49,010 bases of DNA, from positions 304 to 49,313 of the forward strand of contig NZ_KI912599.1 of NCBI RefSeq assembly GCF_000519205.1. Reading direction: 5' to 3'. Position numbers and translations under genes: made by a program. The number at the start of each line of letters is the position of its first letter. The stretch's first letter is position 1. The stretch is from Amycolatopsis taiwanensis DSM 45107. GTDB taxonomy: Bacteria > Actinomycetota > Actinomycetes > Mycobacteriales > Pseudonocardiaceae. Under the pieces are notes generated by a model, which was given only the letters and a program-made list of their open reading frames with translations, ran no database searches and was not told where the DNA came from. Positions 7,909-15,763 of this stretch are shown piece by piece.

Positions 7909-9078
7909 TTAACGGAAGGCATCGATGCCGGTCAGTGCGCCACCGATGACCAGGGCGTGCACATCGGCCGTCCCCTCGTAGGTGACGACGGACTCGAGGT
8001 TGTTCATGTGCCGGATGACCGGATACTCCAGGGTGATGCCGTTGGCGCCGAGCACCTGCCGCGCCGTGCGAGCCACCTCGAGCGCGGAGTTGACGTTGCC
8101 GAGCTTGCCCATGCTCACCTGCTCGGGCCGCAGGCGTCCGGCGTCTTTGAGCCGGCCGAGGTGCAGCGCCAGCACCGTCGCCCGGTTGACTTCCAGCGCC
8201 ATCCCGGCGAGCTTCTGCTGCTGGATCTGGAACGACCCGATCGGCTTGCCGAACTGGATCCGGGTGGTGCTGTAGTCCACCGCCGCCTCCAAGCACGCCC
8301 GCGCGGCGCCGGCGGCGCCCCACAGGATTCCGTAGCGAGCCTCGTTCAGGCAGGACAGCGGACCGCGCAGCGAGGTCGCGCCGGGCAACATGGCCGAGCC
8401 GGGCAGCCGGACCTCGTCGAGAATCAGCTCGGAGGTGATCGACGCGCGCAGCGAAAGCTTCTTGTGGATGTCCTTGGTGGTGAAACCCTTTGTGCCCTTG
8501 GGAACCAGGAACCCGCGGATGCCCTCCTCGGTGCGCGCCCACACCACCGCCACGTCCGCCAGCGACCCGTTGGTGATCCACATCTTCTGGCCGCGCAGGA
8601 TCCAGTCGTCCCCGTCGCGCGTCGCGTAGGTGCGCATCGAGGACGGGTCGGAACCGGAATCCGGCTCGGTCAGCCCGAAGCACCCGACCGCCTCACCGGC
8701 CGCCATGCGCGGCAGCCACTCCTGCTTCTGCTCCTCCGAACCCCATCGGTGGATCGCGAACATCGCCAGCGAGCCCTGCACCGACACCAGGCTCCGGATG
8801 CCGCTGTCCCCGGCCTCCAGTTCCAGGCAGGCCAGCCCGTAGGCGGTCGCGCTCGTGCCCGCGCAGCCGTAGCCCTCGAGGTGCATCCCCAACACACCGA
8901 GCTTGCCCAGTTCTCCGACCAGCTCCCGGGGCAGGCGTCCCGCTTCGAACCATTCCCCGACCTCGGGCACGATCCGGTCCTGGACGAACGCCCGGACCGT
9001 GTCGCGGATGTCGCGCTCCTCGTCGGAGAGCATGGAGTCGATGGACAGGAAGTCGCCGGGGACTACTGCAGCGGGCAT
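7909..9078 (-). CDS. gcdH: Glutaryl-CoA dehydrogenase (acyl-CoA dehydrogenase family)
   Basis: A 389-residue flavoenzyme that matches, from memory, the glutaryl-CoA dehydrogenase pattern along its length: SVQGSLAMFAIHRWGSEEQ, then GCFGLTEPDSGSDPSSM, KMWITNGSLADVAVVWAR and EARYGILWGAAGA. The catalytic base region NLESVVTYEGTADVHALVIG places the active Glu at about residue 368. The enzyme converts glutaryl-CoA to crotonyl-CoA, with CO2 release, in lysine, tryptophan or glutarate breakdown. AAGGAG precedes the ATG. It is divergent from a class III CoA-transferase that could activate glutarate with CoA from succinyl-CoA, so the pair may form a glutarate catabolic unit under the nearby GntR regulator. 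Confidence 0.9.
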   Translation of the reverse strand: MPAAVVPGDFLSIDSMLSDEERDIRDTVRAFVQDRIVPEVGEWFEAGRLPRELVGELGKLGVLGMHLEGYGCAGTSATAYGLACLELEAGDSGIRSLVSVQGSLAMFAIHRWGSEEQKQEWLPRMAAGEAVGCFGLTEPDSGSDPSSMRTYATRDGDDWILRGQKMWITNGSLADVAVVWARTEEGIRGFLVPKGTKGFTTKDIHKKLSLRASITSELILDEVRLPGSAMLPGATSLRGPLSCLNEARYGILWGAAGAARACLEAAVDYSTTRIQFGKPIGSFQIQQQKLAGMALEVNRATVLALHLGRLKDAGRLRPEQVSMGKLGNVNSALEVARTARQVLGANGITLEYPVIRHMNNLESVVTYEGTADVHALVIGGALTGIDAFR

Positions 9079-9087
9079 ACGGTCTCC

Positions 9088-9107
9088 TTGACCTGAGTTG
9101 ACCTGAG
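9088..9107. repeat. Tandem 10-bp direct repeat in the gcdH/CoA-transferase promoter region
   Basis: TTGACCTGAG occurs twice without a gap. The second copy supplies the -35 hexamer of the CoA-transferase promoter, and the first touches the gcdH ribosome site. Confidence 0.6.
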
Positions 9108-9126
9108 CGGTGCGGGACTCTAATCT
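9098..9126 (+). promoter_or_regulatory. Sigma-70-type promoter of the CoA-transferase gene
   Basis: TTGACC (9098-9103), a 17-bp spacer and TAATCT (9121-9126). The predicted start of transcription, about 9132-9134, falls inside the 16-bp palindrome that follows. Confidence 0.55.
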
Positions 9127-9127
9127 T

Positions 9128-9143
9128 CGATTTTCGAAAATCG
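9128..9143. promoter_or_regulatory. Perfect 16-bp palindrome, candidate GntR operator
   Basis: CGATTTTCGAAAATCG is fully symmetric, AT-rich in its centre and overlaps the predicted transcription start of the CoA-transferase gene. A repressor bound here could block that promoter and reach the divergent gcdH promoter. The adjacent GntR/FCD protein is the most likely ligand (inference). Confidence 0.6.
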
Positions 9144-9161
9144 GTGATTGGATGCTCGCAT

Positions 9162-10283
9162 ATGGCGCCTCCCCTTGACAACCTCCGCGTCCTGGACTTC
9201 TCCCGGATCCTCGCCGGGCCGTTCGCCACGATGCAGCTGGCCGATCTCGGCGCCACGGTCACCAAGATCGAACGGCCGGGCCGCGGCGACGACACCCGTA
9301 GCTGGGGGCCACCGCACGACGAGCGAGGGCAGGCCACCTACTTCCAGTCGGTCAACCGCAACAAGAACAGCCTCGTCCTCGACCTGACCGACGAGCATGA
9401 TCGCGCGCGGGCCCGGCAACTGGCCACGGAGGCCGACGTCGTCGTGGAGAACTTCCGGCCGGGCCTGATGGCCGAGTTCGGGCTCGACTACGACCAGCTC
9501 CGGCCGGGGAACCCGGGCCTGGTCTACTGCTCCATCACCGGGTTCGGCCGTGGCGCCGGAGCCGCGATGCCCGGCTACGACCTGCTGATCCAGGCGCTCG
9601 GCGGGCTGATGAGCATCACCGGAGACCCCGGCGGCGAGCCGCAGAAGGTGGGCGTGGCCGTGGTCGACGTGCTGACCGGGCTGTTCGCCACCACCGGCAT
9701 TCTCGGGGCGCTGTACCACCGGCGCGCCACCGGTCGGGGACAGCGGATCGATGTCGACCTGTTCTCCTGCCTGCTCGCCGGTCTGGTCAACCAGGCAAGC
9801 GCTTTCACCTCGGCCGGCGTCGTCGCCAAGAGGATGGGCAACAGGCACCCCAGCATCGCGCCCTACGAGTTGCTGCCCTGCGCCGACGGGAACCTGGTGC
9901 TCGCGGTGGGCAACGACCGCCAGTTCACCGCACTGTGCAAGGTGCTCGGCGCACCGGAGTTGGCCGCGGACGATCGGTTCGGCACCAACCCGGACCGGGT
10001 GGCCAACCGGCAGGCCCTGCACGCCGAACTCGTGCGCCTGCTCGCCGCGCGGCCCGCCGCGGAATGGACGAAGGAACTCACCGAGGCACGCGTTCCCGCC
10101 GGCGTGGTCAACGACATCGCGGGCGCGTTCGCACTTGCCCAGGACCTCGGCCTCGACCCCATCGTCGAGGTGCCCCGCCCGGACGGCACCACGGTCGCCG
10201 TGCCCCGCAATCCCGTCAACTACTCGGAGACGCCGCCGGCCTACTACTCCGCTCCGCCCGACCTTCCCGAGCGGGAACGGTGA
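9162..10283 (+). CDS. Class III (CaiB/BaiF) CoA-transferase, probably succinyl-CoA:glutarate type
   Basis: A 373-residue CoA-transferase. Recognisable parts are VLDFSRILAGPFATMQLADLGATVTKIE near the N-terminus, ADVVVENFRPG, and the catalytic Asp140 in GYDLLIQALGGLM. The C-terminal part has IDVDLFSCLLAGL and RMGNRHPSIAPYE. Family members move CoA between carboxylates without a covalent lysine intermediate. Its divergent pairing with glutaryl-CoA dehydrogenase suggests that it makes glutaryl-CoA, like human SUGCT; this is inference from context. I choose the ATG at 9162; a GTG six codons earlier starts directly behind the operator palindrome and is less likely. Confidence 0.85.
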   Translation: MAPPLDNLRVLDFSRILAGPFATMQLADLGATVTKIERPGRGDDTRSWGPPHDERGQATYFQSVNRNKNSLVLDLTDEHDRARARQLATEADVVVENFRPGLMAEFGLDYDQLRPGNPGLVYCSITGFGRGAGAAMPGYDLLIQALGGLMSITGDPGGEPQKVGVAVVDVLTGLFATTGILGALYHRRATGRGQRIDVDLFSCLLAGLVNQASAFTSAGVVAKRMGNRHPSIAPYELLPCADGNLVLAVGNDRQFTALCKVLGAPELAADDRFGTNPDRVANRQALHAELVRLLAARPAAEWTKELTEARVPAGVVNDIAGAFALAQDLGLDPIVEVPRPDGTTVAVPRNPVNYSETPPAYYSAPPDLPERER

Positions 10284-10793
10284 TCAGGCCCCCGCGCACG
10301 CCGTCTTGACGGAGTTCACCACCTTGTTCAGTTGGTTGACCGCGGCGGGCTCATTACCGACGCCGATGTAGTTGAACTGCTGATCCAGTCCCTGCAGTGC
10401 ATCGCGCAGTTGCTGGTACCGCGGGTCGGCCGCGTTCGCGGCCTCGGCCAGGACCACCGCGGCCGAGGTCCGGTAGTGCGTGGCGAGGTCGCTGTCCGCG
10501 CTCAGCTGAAGACCGTTGAAGATGTCGCACGCGTTGTGTGCGTCGTTTTGCGCGGTGTTGGTCTTGTCGCCACTGAGCAGCCAGCCGAGCCCCACACCGC
10601 CACCACCGATCACGAGACCGGCGACGAGCGCGACGACTACACCAATTGACAGCCGGCGACGGCGACCTTGAGGCGCTACCGGAGGCGTCGGTGGGGGCGG
10701 CCAGGCCGATGGGCCGGGCTGCCCCTGCGTGGTCGGTGGCTGTGCGGTGGGCGGGCCCCACGCCGGTTCGTCGGTCCCTGATGTCTCGGTCAT
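10284..10793 (-). CDS. Small single-pass membrane protein with Pro-rich N-terminus, unknown function
   Basis: A 169-residue protein. Residues 1-45 are proline-rich and disordered, ending in a basic RRRR stop. A single hydrophobic helix follows (about 48-73, IGVVVALVAGLVIGGGGVGLG). The outer part is helical with two Cys (89 and 166) that could form a disulfide outside the membrane. This tripartite design is common for hypothetical actinobacterial proteins and I recognise no family. It follows the ABC exporter operon but is separated from it by 77 bp containing a direct-repeat box, so it probably has its own regulated promoter. It ends head-to-head with the CoA-transferase stop. Confidence 0.75.
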   Translation of the reverse strand: MTETSGTDEPAWGPPTAQPPTTQGQPGPSAWPPPPTPPVAPQGRRRRLSIGVVVALVAGLVIGGGGVGLGWLLSGDKTNTAQNDAHNACDIFNGLQLSADSDLATHYRTSAAVVLAEAANAADPRYQQLRDALQGLDQQFNYIGVGNEPAAVNQLNKVVNSVKTACAGA

Positions 10794-10812
10794 GGTCCGA
10801 TCGTGTCCGGCT

Positions 10813-10832
10813 CGGTTTACAAACGGTTTACA
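10813..10832 (-). promoter_or_regulatory. 11-bp-spaced direct repeat, OmpR/PhoB-type box
   Basis: On the minus strand TGTAAACCG occurs twice, one helical turn (11 bp) apart, 20-40 bp upstream of the membrane protein start. OmpR/PhoB-family response regulators bind such tandem direct repeats. No such regulator is encoded in the window. Confidence 0.45.
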
Positions 10833-10870
10833 GCGCTATCCGCACCGCCACGTCACCGGAATTTTCTTGC

Positions 10871-11539
10871 TCAGCCCCGATTCACGGGCACGAGTACGCC
10901 GTCGGCGAGCCGCAATTGCCGATCGGCGACCGAATGCATTTCGTCGTCGTGCGTCGCGACGATCACGGCTGAGCCTTCGTCCGCGCAAGTCCGCAGCAGG
11001 CGCAACACGGCCGGCTTGCTGCCCGCATCCAGGTGCGCGGTCGGTTCGTCGACGATCAGCACCTTCGGGCGGGCACTCACCGCCCGTGCCAGGGCGACGC
11101 GTTGCTGCTGCCCGTAGGACATCTCGGACGGGTAGCGGTCCGAAAGAACGCCGACGCCGAGGGCCTCCAGCAGTTCGGTGACCCGCGCATCGATGTCCAC
11201 CGCGTTGCCGTTCCGATGCAGCCGCAGCGGAAGCGCCACGTTCTCGGCGGCGGCCAACTCGGTCGCGAGTCCGAGCGTCTGGGGCAGAACCGCACACATG
11301 TGCCAGGGCGGTGTGTCACCGAGCGGTTGCCCGGCCAGGAATATCCGCCCCGAATTCGGTTTGTCGAAACCGCCGAGGAGCGCCAGCAGCGCGCTCTTGC
11401 CCGAGCCGGAGCGGCCCGACACCGTGACCAGCTCACCGGCATCGACCGAAAAGTCCACGCCCCGCAGCACATCCACGTCGCCGCCGGGGTGGGGAAACCC
11501 GTGCCGCAGGTCCTGCGTGCGCAACACTGGCTCGTTCAT
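10871..11539 (-). CDS. ABC transporter ATP-binding protein (LolD/MacB type), second ATPase
   Basis: A 222-residue ATPase with Walker A GRSGSGKSALLALLGG, the Q-loop near AVLPQTLGLA, a variant signature MSYGQQQRVALARAV (Tyr where most have Gly), Walker B VLIVDEPTAHLD and the H-loop VATHDDE. The start is the ATG that overlaps the preceding ATPase stop (ATGA). The upstream extension of the frame is a shadow of that gene. With the other ATPase and the FtsX-type permease it forms an exporter of the MacB/LolCDE type, which move peptides, lipids or drugs from the membrane outward. Possibly the two ATPases form a heterodimer. Confidence 0.9.
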   Translation of the reverse strand: MNEPVLRTQDLRHGFPHPGGDVDVLRGVDFSVDAGELVTVSGRSGSGKSALLALLGGFDKPNSGRIFLAGQPLGDTPPWHMCAVLPQTLGLATELAAAENVALPLRLHRNGNAVDIDARVTELLEALGVGVLSDRYPSEMSYGQQQRVALARAVSARPKVLIVDEPTAHLDAGSKPAVLRLLRTCADEGSAVIVATHDDEMHSVADRQLRLADGVLVPVNRG

Positions 11540-12204
11540 GTGATCCCGTCCAACCGTCCGTCGTGCATCCTCGCGACCCGCGTGCCAATGTCGATCAGCC
11601 GGTCGTCGTGCGACACGGCGATCACGGTGAAGCCCTCGTCCGCCAGGTAACGCATGGTGTCCAGGACGAGGTCCGCCGACGCTTCGTCCAGCTGTGAGGT
11701 CGGTTCGTCGGCGAGGAGGACCGAGCACCCGCGCGCCAGTGCGCACCCGAACGCCAGGCGCTGCTGCTGCCCGCCGGACAGCGCCGAGATGCGCCAGCCG
11801 CCGGTGCCGCCGAGGCCGAGCCGGTCGAGAATCTCGTCGGGCCGGCAGGTGCGCCGGGCCAACTGCGCGGCGGCGACCAGGTTCTCCGCCACCGTCAGGT
11901 ATTCCAACAGGTTCTCGGTCGGGGTCTGGAAGACCAGCCCGAGACGTTCTCGACGTAGCGCGCGGCGCCCGGAATGTGGCAGCGCACCGGTGTCCACCCC
12001 GTCGAAACGCAGGGTCCCGCGCGTGGGCGGCTCCAGCAGCCCCAGCACGCGCAGCAACGTCGACTTGCCCGAGCCGGACGGGCCGGCGAACACGGTGATC
12101 CCGGTTTCCGGCACGGTCATGGTCACGTCGTTGATCGCGGTCACGGTGTCGGCAGGGGTGTGGTAGTCCACGCCGATCGCGGCAAGTTCGAAGAGCTCAG
12201 CCAC
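11536..12204 (-). CDS. ABC transporter ATP-binding protein (LolD/MacB type), first ATPase
   Basis: A 222-residue ATPase. Walker A is GPSGSGKSTLLRVLGLLEPP, the signature LSGGQQQRLAFGCALARG, Walker B VLLADEPTSQLD, and the H-loop VSHDDR. All key residues are canonical, unlike the second ATPase with its altered signature. The start lies 8 bp inside the end of the permease gene, so permease, this ATPase and the second ATPase are translated as a coupled unit. Confidence 0.92.
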   Translation of the reverse strand: MAELFELAAIGVDYHTPADTVTAINDVTMTVPETGITVFAGPSGSGKSTLLRVLGLLEPPTRGTLRFDGVDTGALPHSGRRALRRERLGLVFQTPTENLLEYLTVAENLVAAAQLARRTCRPDEILDRLGLGGTGGWRISALSGGQQQRLAFGCALARGCSVLLADEPTSQLDEASADLVLDTMRYLADEGFTVIAVSHDDRLIDIGTRVARMHDGRLDGIT

Positions 12205-14791
12205 GGAGCACCTCCACCGTCCGGGTCGTGCGGATCGAGCGCATCGCGACCCACCCCGCCAGCAGTACCACGAGCACCGCGGCGGCGACCGAGGTGAGGA
12301 TGAACGTCGTCTGGTTGGGCAGCGCCGAACCGGGCTGCAGCCAGCGCACCGGATCGAACCCGGGCACCGCGAGGGCGGCGACGGTCACGCCACAAGTGAC
12401 GCCGGCGAGCGTCGCGAGTCCGGCAAGGGCACCCAGTTCGATGAGGTGACTGCCGAACAGATTTCGCATGCCCATGCCCATTCGCAGCACCAGCGCCCCG
12501 GACAGCGCGTTCTGCCGCCTCCGGACCTCGATCGCCACCAGCAGCGCCAGCACCGCGACCACCGCCAGCGCCGCGCCCAGGACCGTGACGAACGAGAAGG
12601 TCCACTCGACCACGTAGAACGGCAGTGCGTCGAGCGCCTGGGCCTGGCTCGCCCCGTTGATCTGGGTCAGGCCCGCATCGTTCATGGCCTGGCCGACCTG
12701 CTCGGGGGAAGCGGTGGACAACAGGCTCCACCGCGGCACGCTCGCCAGCTGAGCCGGGGTGAGCGCGTCGCGCGAGATGACGTACCCGGGGTTTCCGGCC
12801 AGTACCGGGAACCACGGCAGGTCGGCGATCGGGACCGCGTTCGGCAGCCCGCCGGGCATGCTCGCCGTGTGGACCGCGTTCTTGCCCACGCGCAGCGCTG
12901 GGAGACCACCAGGCACGGGCGCCCGTAGCTGCGGTATCAGGGCATCGACCTGGTCTCGAAGTCCGGTGAGGTAGGCGCCCCGGGCCAGGGTCGCCGGATC
13001 GACCACGAGCACCACGGGTCCGGTGCCGGTCAGTTGGCCGACGACCGTGCTGTTGCCACGCAGGGAATCGGGTAGCGCGGCGGTGCCCATGCCGACCGTG
13101 GTTTCCACGTCCACTCTGGTCGTCGAGCCCACGACGGCGCCGCTCTTGGTGTCCAATGCGGCCCGTTGCCCCGCGGTGATCCCGGTGCCGGCGGCCAGCG
13201 TGCCGATCGCGAGCACCCCGACGACCAGCACCCCGGTGACCGGCGCACGCGCGCTCGCGAGTCGCCGGATGGCCAGCTGCAGCGGTGGCCTCGACCAAAT
13301 CCGCACGCGATGGGACGCGCGCAGCAGCAGCCAGACGATCCGGCCGGCCAGCAGTCCGGCCGTCAGCACGACGAACACCGGGTAGGTCAGCGCGGCCGGG
13401 TCGACCTGCGGCAGTGGGATGCCCTGCTGCGACGACGCGCCATAGTTGGACAGCCGTGACCAGCCGTAGAAGGCGGCCCCGGCGGTCGCGAGTTCCCACG
13501 GCACCAGTCGGAGCAGCCGGGATTTCCTTGCCCCGCGCGGCAAACGGCCGACCTGGAAGTCACGGTGCGCCCGCATGCCGACCACCGCCGCGAGCAGGAT
13601 CAGTGACAACGCCAGTACGCCGACCGTGATTCCGGCCGCCGCGGCCTGCGCCCCAGCGGCGATAGTGCCTGGCGGCGCATAGAACGGCACCAGAAGCCGC
13701 GAGAGGACGATCCCGATCGCCCCGCCGCCGACAATCGGAAGGCCCAGCTCGGCGACTGGTAGCCCAGCCAGCGCCCATGGGCTCGCGCCCCGTGCGGCGA
13801 GCAGCCGCACCAGTGCGTAGCGGCGCTGGTACCACTGCAGCGACACGGTCGCGATGCCGCCCAAGCCGACCAGCACGCTGATCGCGGCGAGCGGCGTAAT
13901 GGACACCAGCACGTTGGACTGCGCCTGCGCGGCGAGTTCGGTGGAGCGCTCGAACGGGAAGGCCGCCGCGATCACGTTTCCCAGGCCCTGATTCGCGAGG
14001 TCGGCCTGGATGTCGGCGACGAGCGCCCGCGACCGGTCGAGGTTCGCCTGCGCTTCCGCCGGGGTGCGTGGCGGGTCGAGGTAGAACGAAATGTGCAGGC
14101 TCTCCCGCAACCCCAGCTTCTGGACCGTGTCGGTGAACAGCTGCGGGTCACTGGCGAACACGACGGTGTGCAGCGGGTCGTTGGCCAGTTTGTAGATGGT
14201 GGCCTTGTTCTGTTGCGAGCACCACCAGCGCGCCGGCGGCGTGCCTAGGGCGTGGTACACGCCGCCCACCGCGGGCGTTTCGACGCGGGCGGCCTTGCTG
14301 TAGAGCGCGGTGGTGGTCCCGGGTCCGACCGGGAAGAACTTGGTGAGGTCGTCGCCGACCCAGAACCCGGGCCCGCCGGCCGGGCTCAACTGTTGCAGGT
14401 GGCCGATGCCGTCGTCGCGGTAGCCGAACCTGACCGTTTGCCTGCTCGTGGCGCCGAAGTCCGCGATCAGTGTCCCGGTGTACATGGCCGAGGTCGGCTG
14501 CACGAACCCGTGTGCCGTCGCCTGCCGCCGCGCGGTCTCGACCACCTTGGCGGCCTGGTCAGGGGGCATGTTCTCCCGGCTCAGCACCGGACCGTAGGTG
14601 TCGGGGCACGCCTGGCCGGCCTGGTAGTCCGTCGCCGCGCCGCCGGCGGCGAAACCGATCAGCACCGCCGCGCTGGCCAGGAAGCAGGACAGCAGCGCGG
14701 TCGCCGCGGCAACGGCCAGCGTGAGTGGGCTGGACAAGGCTGCTCTCGGCGCTCTGGCCCACGGCAACGGGAGCCTTCTGGGGGGTCGCAC
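12197..14791 (-). CDS. ABC transporter permease, FtsX/MacB-like, large form
   Basis: An 864-residue membrane protein. A first helix (LTLAVAAATALLSCFLASAAVLIGFAA) is followed by a long extracytoplasmic region to about residue 280. A block of FtsX-type helices comes next (TPLAAISVLVGLGGIATVSLQWY and the following helices), then a second outer region and a C-terminal FtsX block (VAVLALLVAIEVRRRQNALSGALVLRMGMG, LIELGALAGLATLAGV, AAVLVVLLAGWVAM). Such two-module permeases work as exporters or regulators rather than importers. I start at a GTG before RPPRRLPLPWAR; the open frame upstream has no membrane character. The substrate is unknown. Confidence 0.85.
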   Translation of the reverse strand: MRPPRRLPLPWARAPRAALSSPLTLAVAAATALLSCFLASAAVLIGFAAGGAATDYQAGQACPDTYGPVLSRENMPPDQAAKVVETARRQATAHGFVQPTSAMYTGTLIADFGATSRQTVRFGYRDDGIGHLQQLSPAGGPGFWVGDDLTKFFPVGPGTTTALYSKAARVETPAVGGVYHALGTPPARWWCSQQNKATIYKLANDPLHTVVFASDPQLFTDTVQKLGLRESLHISFYLDPPRTPAEAQANLDRSRALVADIQADLANQGLGNVIAAAFPFERSTELAAQAQSNVLVSITPLAAISVLVGLGGIATVSLQWYQRRYALVRLLAARGASPWALAGLPVAELGLPIVGGGAIGIVLSRLLVPFYAPPGTIAAGAQAAAAGITVGVLALSLILLAAVVGMRAHRDFQVGRLPRGARKSRLLRLVPWELATAGAAFYGWSRLSNYGASSQQGIPLPQVDPAALTYPVFVVLTAGLLAGRIVWLLLRASHRVRIWSRPPLQLAIRRLASARAPVTGVLVVGVLAIGTLAAGTGITAGQRAALDTKSGAVVGSTTRVDVETTVGMGTAALPDSLRGNSTVVGQLTGTGPVVLVVDPATLARGAYLTGLRDQVDALIPQLRAPVPGGLPALRVGKNAVHTASMPGGLPNAVPIADLPWFPVLAGNPGYVISRDALTPAQLASVPRWSLLSTASPEQVGQAMNDAGLTQINGASQAQALDALPFYVVEWTFSFVTVLGAALAVVAVLALLVAIEVRRRQNALSGALVLRMGMGMRNLFGSHLIELGALAGLATLAGVTCGVTVAALAVPGFDPVRWLQPGSALPNQTTFILTSVAAAVLVVLLAGWVAMRSIRTTRTVEVLRG

Positions 14792-15003
14792 GCCGCAGAA
14801 CCCTACCCGAGTATGTCGCCTGCGGGGCGCGACACTATAGCCGGGAGCCGAATTGTTGCAGAGCGCCAACATTTGCTCCGTCGCCGAACGCGGCTTCCGC
14901 AAGCCTGGCCCCAATGTGCTTGTGGCACAGTGGGTATCCGACTCGGGACCGATAGTGAAGGGCCCGTTCTTGGCCCGCTTCGACCGGGCTTTCCGGCTTT
15001 CGG
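14792..15003. other. Non-coding gap upstream of the ABC exporter
   Basis: No gene is seen here. It holds the exporter promoter region and some short inverted repeats, such as TGTTG/CAACA near 14855-14870. Reading frames across it lack family character. Confidence 0.4.
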
Positions 15004-15181
15004 GCATGTGTGGACCGGTGAGGCACGGGAGTGCTCGATTATGTGCGGACCGGTGAAGGCAGGGGAGCGCTCGATTCTGTGCGAGTCAGTGGAGGCACAG
15101 GAACGCTCGATTATGTGCGGACCGGTGAAGGCAGGGAGCGCTCGATTATGTGCGGACCGGTGAAGGCTGGGGAGTGCTCGA
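15004..15181. repeat. Tandem array, five 35-36-bp units
   Basis: Five copies of a unit close to TTATGTGCGGACCGGTGAAG followed by GCAGGGGAGCGCTCGA. Units begin at 15004, 15039, 15075, 15111 and 15146 and measure 35, 36, 36, 35 and 36 bp. Unit 3 is the most divergent. Short open frames through the array are an artefact of repetition. Confidence 0.85.
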
Positions 15182-15408
15182 TTCCTTCCTGGGACAGCAA
15201 GAGCGGGACCGCTTCCGCGACGATCACGGCGTTCGTCCAGTGGGGACCTGGTCCAGCCACTGCGCATGGGTCGGTGACATTTCGGTGAGTTCGGCCTGCG
15301 CTCGTTGCGCCTTCACATCTCGTCGACCATCCAAATCAGATGAACAGTCCACACCATACGAATCCACTATGGATTGCCAATCGATCCACTATCGCTCGCT
15401 CCGATAGC
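15182..15408. other. Spacer between two repeat arrays, no confident gene
   Basis: The stretch is lower in GC near its right end. A 30-codon minus-strand frame (15224-15316) contains AELTEMSPTHAQWLDQVPTG, which looks protein-like and may be a gene remnant. I do not call it a gene. Confidence 0.3.
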
Positions 15409-15628
15409 GCGAGTCCCCCGTTCCCGTAGCGCGTGTCCCACGTTCCGGTAGCGCGTGTCCCCCGTCCCCGTTGCGCGTGTCCCACACTCCCGTAGTGCGA
15501 GCTCCACGTTCCGGTAGTGCGTGTCCCACGTTCCGGTAGTGCGTGTCCCACGTTCCCGTAGTGCGAGTTCCAGGTTCCCGTTGCGCGTGTCCCACGTTCC
15601 GGTAGCGCGAGTTCCACGTTCCGTTGAC
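15409..15628. repeat. Tandem array, ten 22-bp units
   Basis: Ten contiguous 22-bp units of the form GCGTGTCCCACGTTCCGGTAGT. Units start either GCGTGTCCC or GCGAGTTCC/GCGAGCTCC and end TAGT, TAGC, TTGC or TGAC. The same GTGTCCC/GAGTTCC alternation appears in the 21-bp arrays elsewhere in the window. Confidence 0.9.
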
Positions 15629-15763
15629 TGGCTACTGTGGACTTCCGGGGCCGCCCGGCCGCGAACACGACATCACCGCGTCGCGGCAGAGCGACTAGGC
15701 CGTACCACGTGATCGCACAGCAGCCAGTCGTTACCCCGTAAGGCTCGCCGAGTTCGGACCGGC

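Noticed and set aside
15224..15316. Minus-strand 30-codon frame with AELTEMSPTHAQWLDQVPTG
   Set aside because: It looks protein-like, but is too short and has no clear family; it may be a remnant.
15409..15628. CRISPR-like array
   Set aside because: Units are contiguous 22-mers with no unique spacers and no cas genes nearby.
15336..15668. Open frame of repeated TGTW/DTRYGN peptides
   Set aside because: It is produced by the 22-bp array and has no domain or proper start context.
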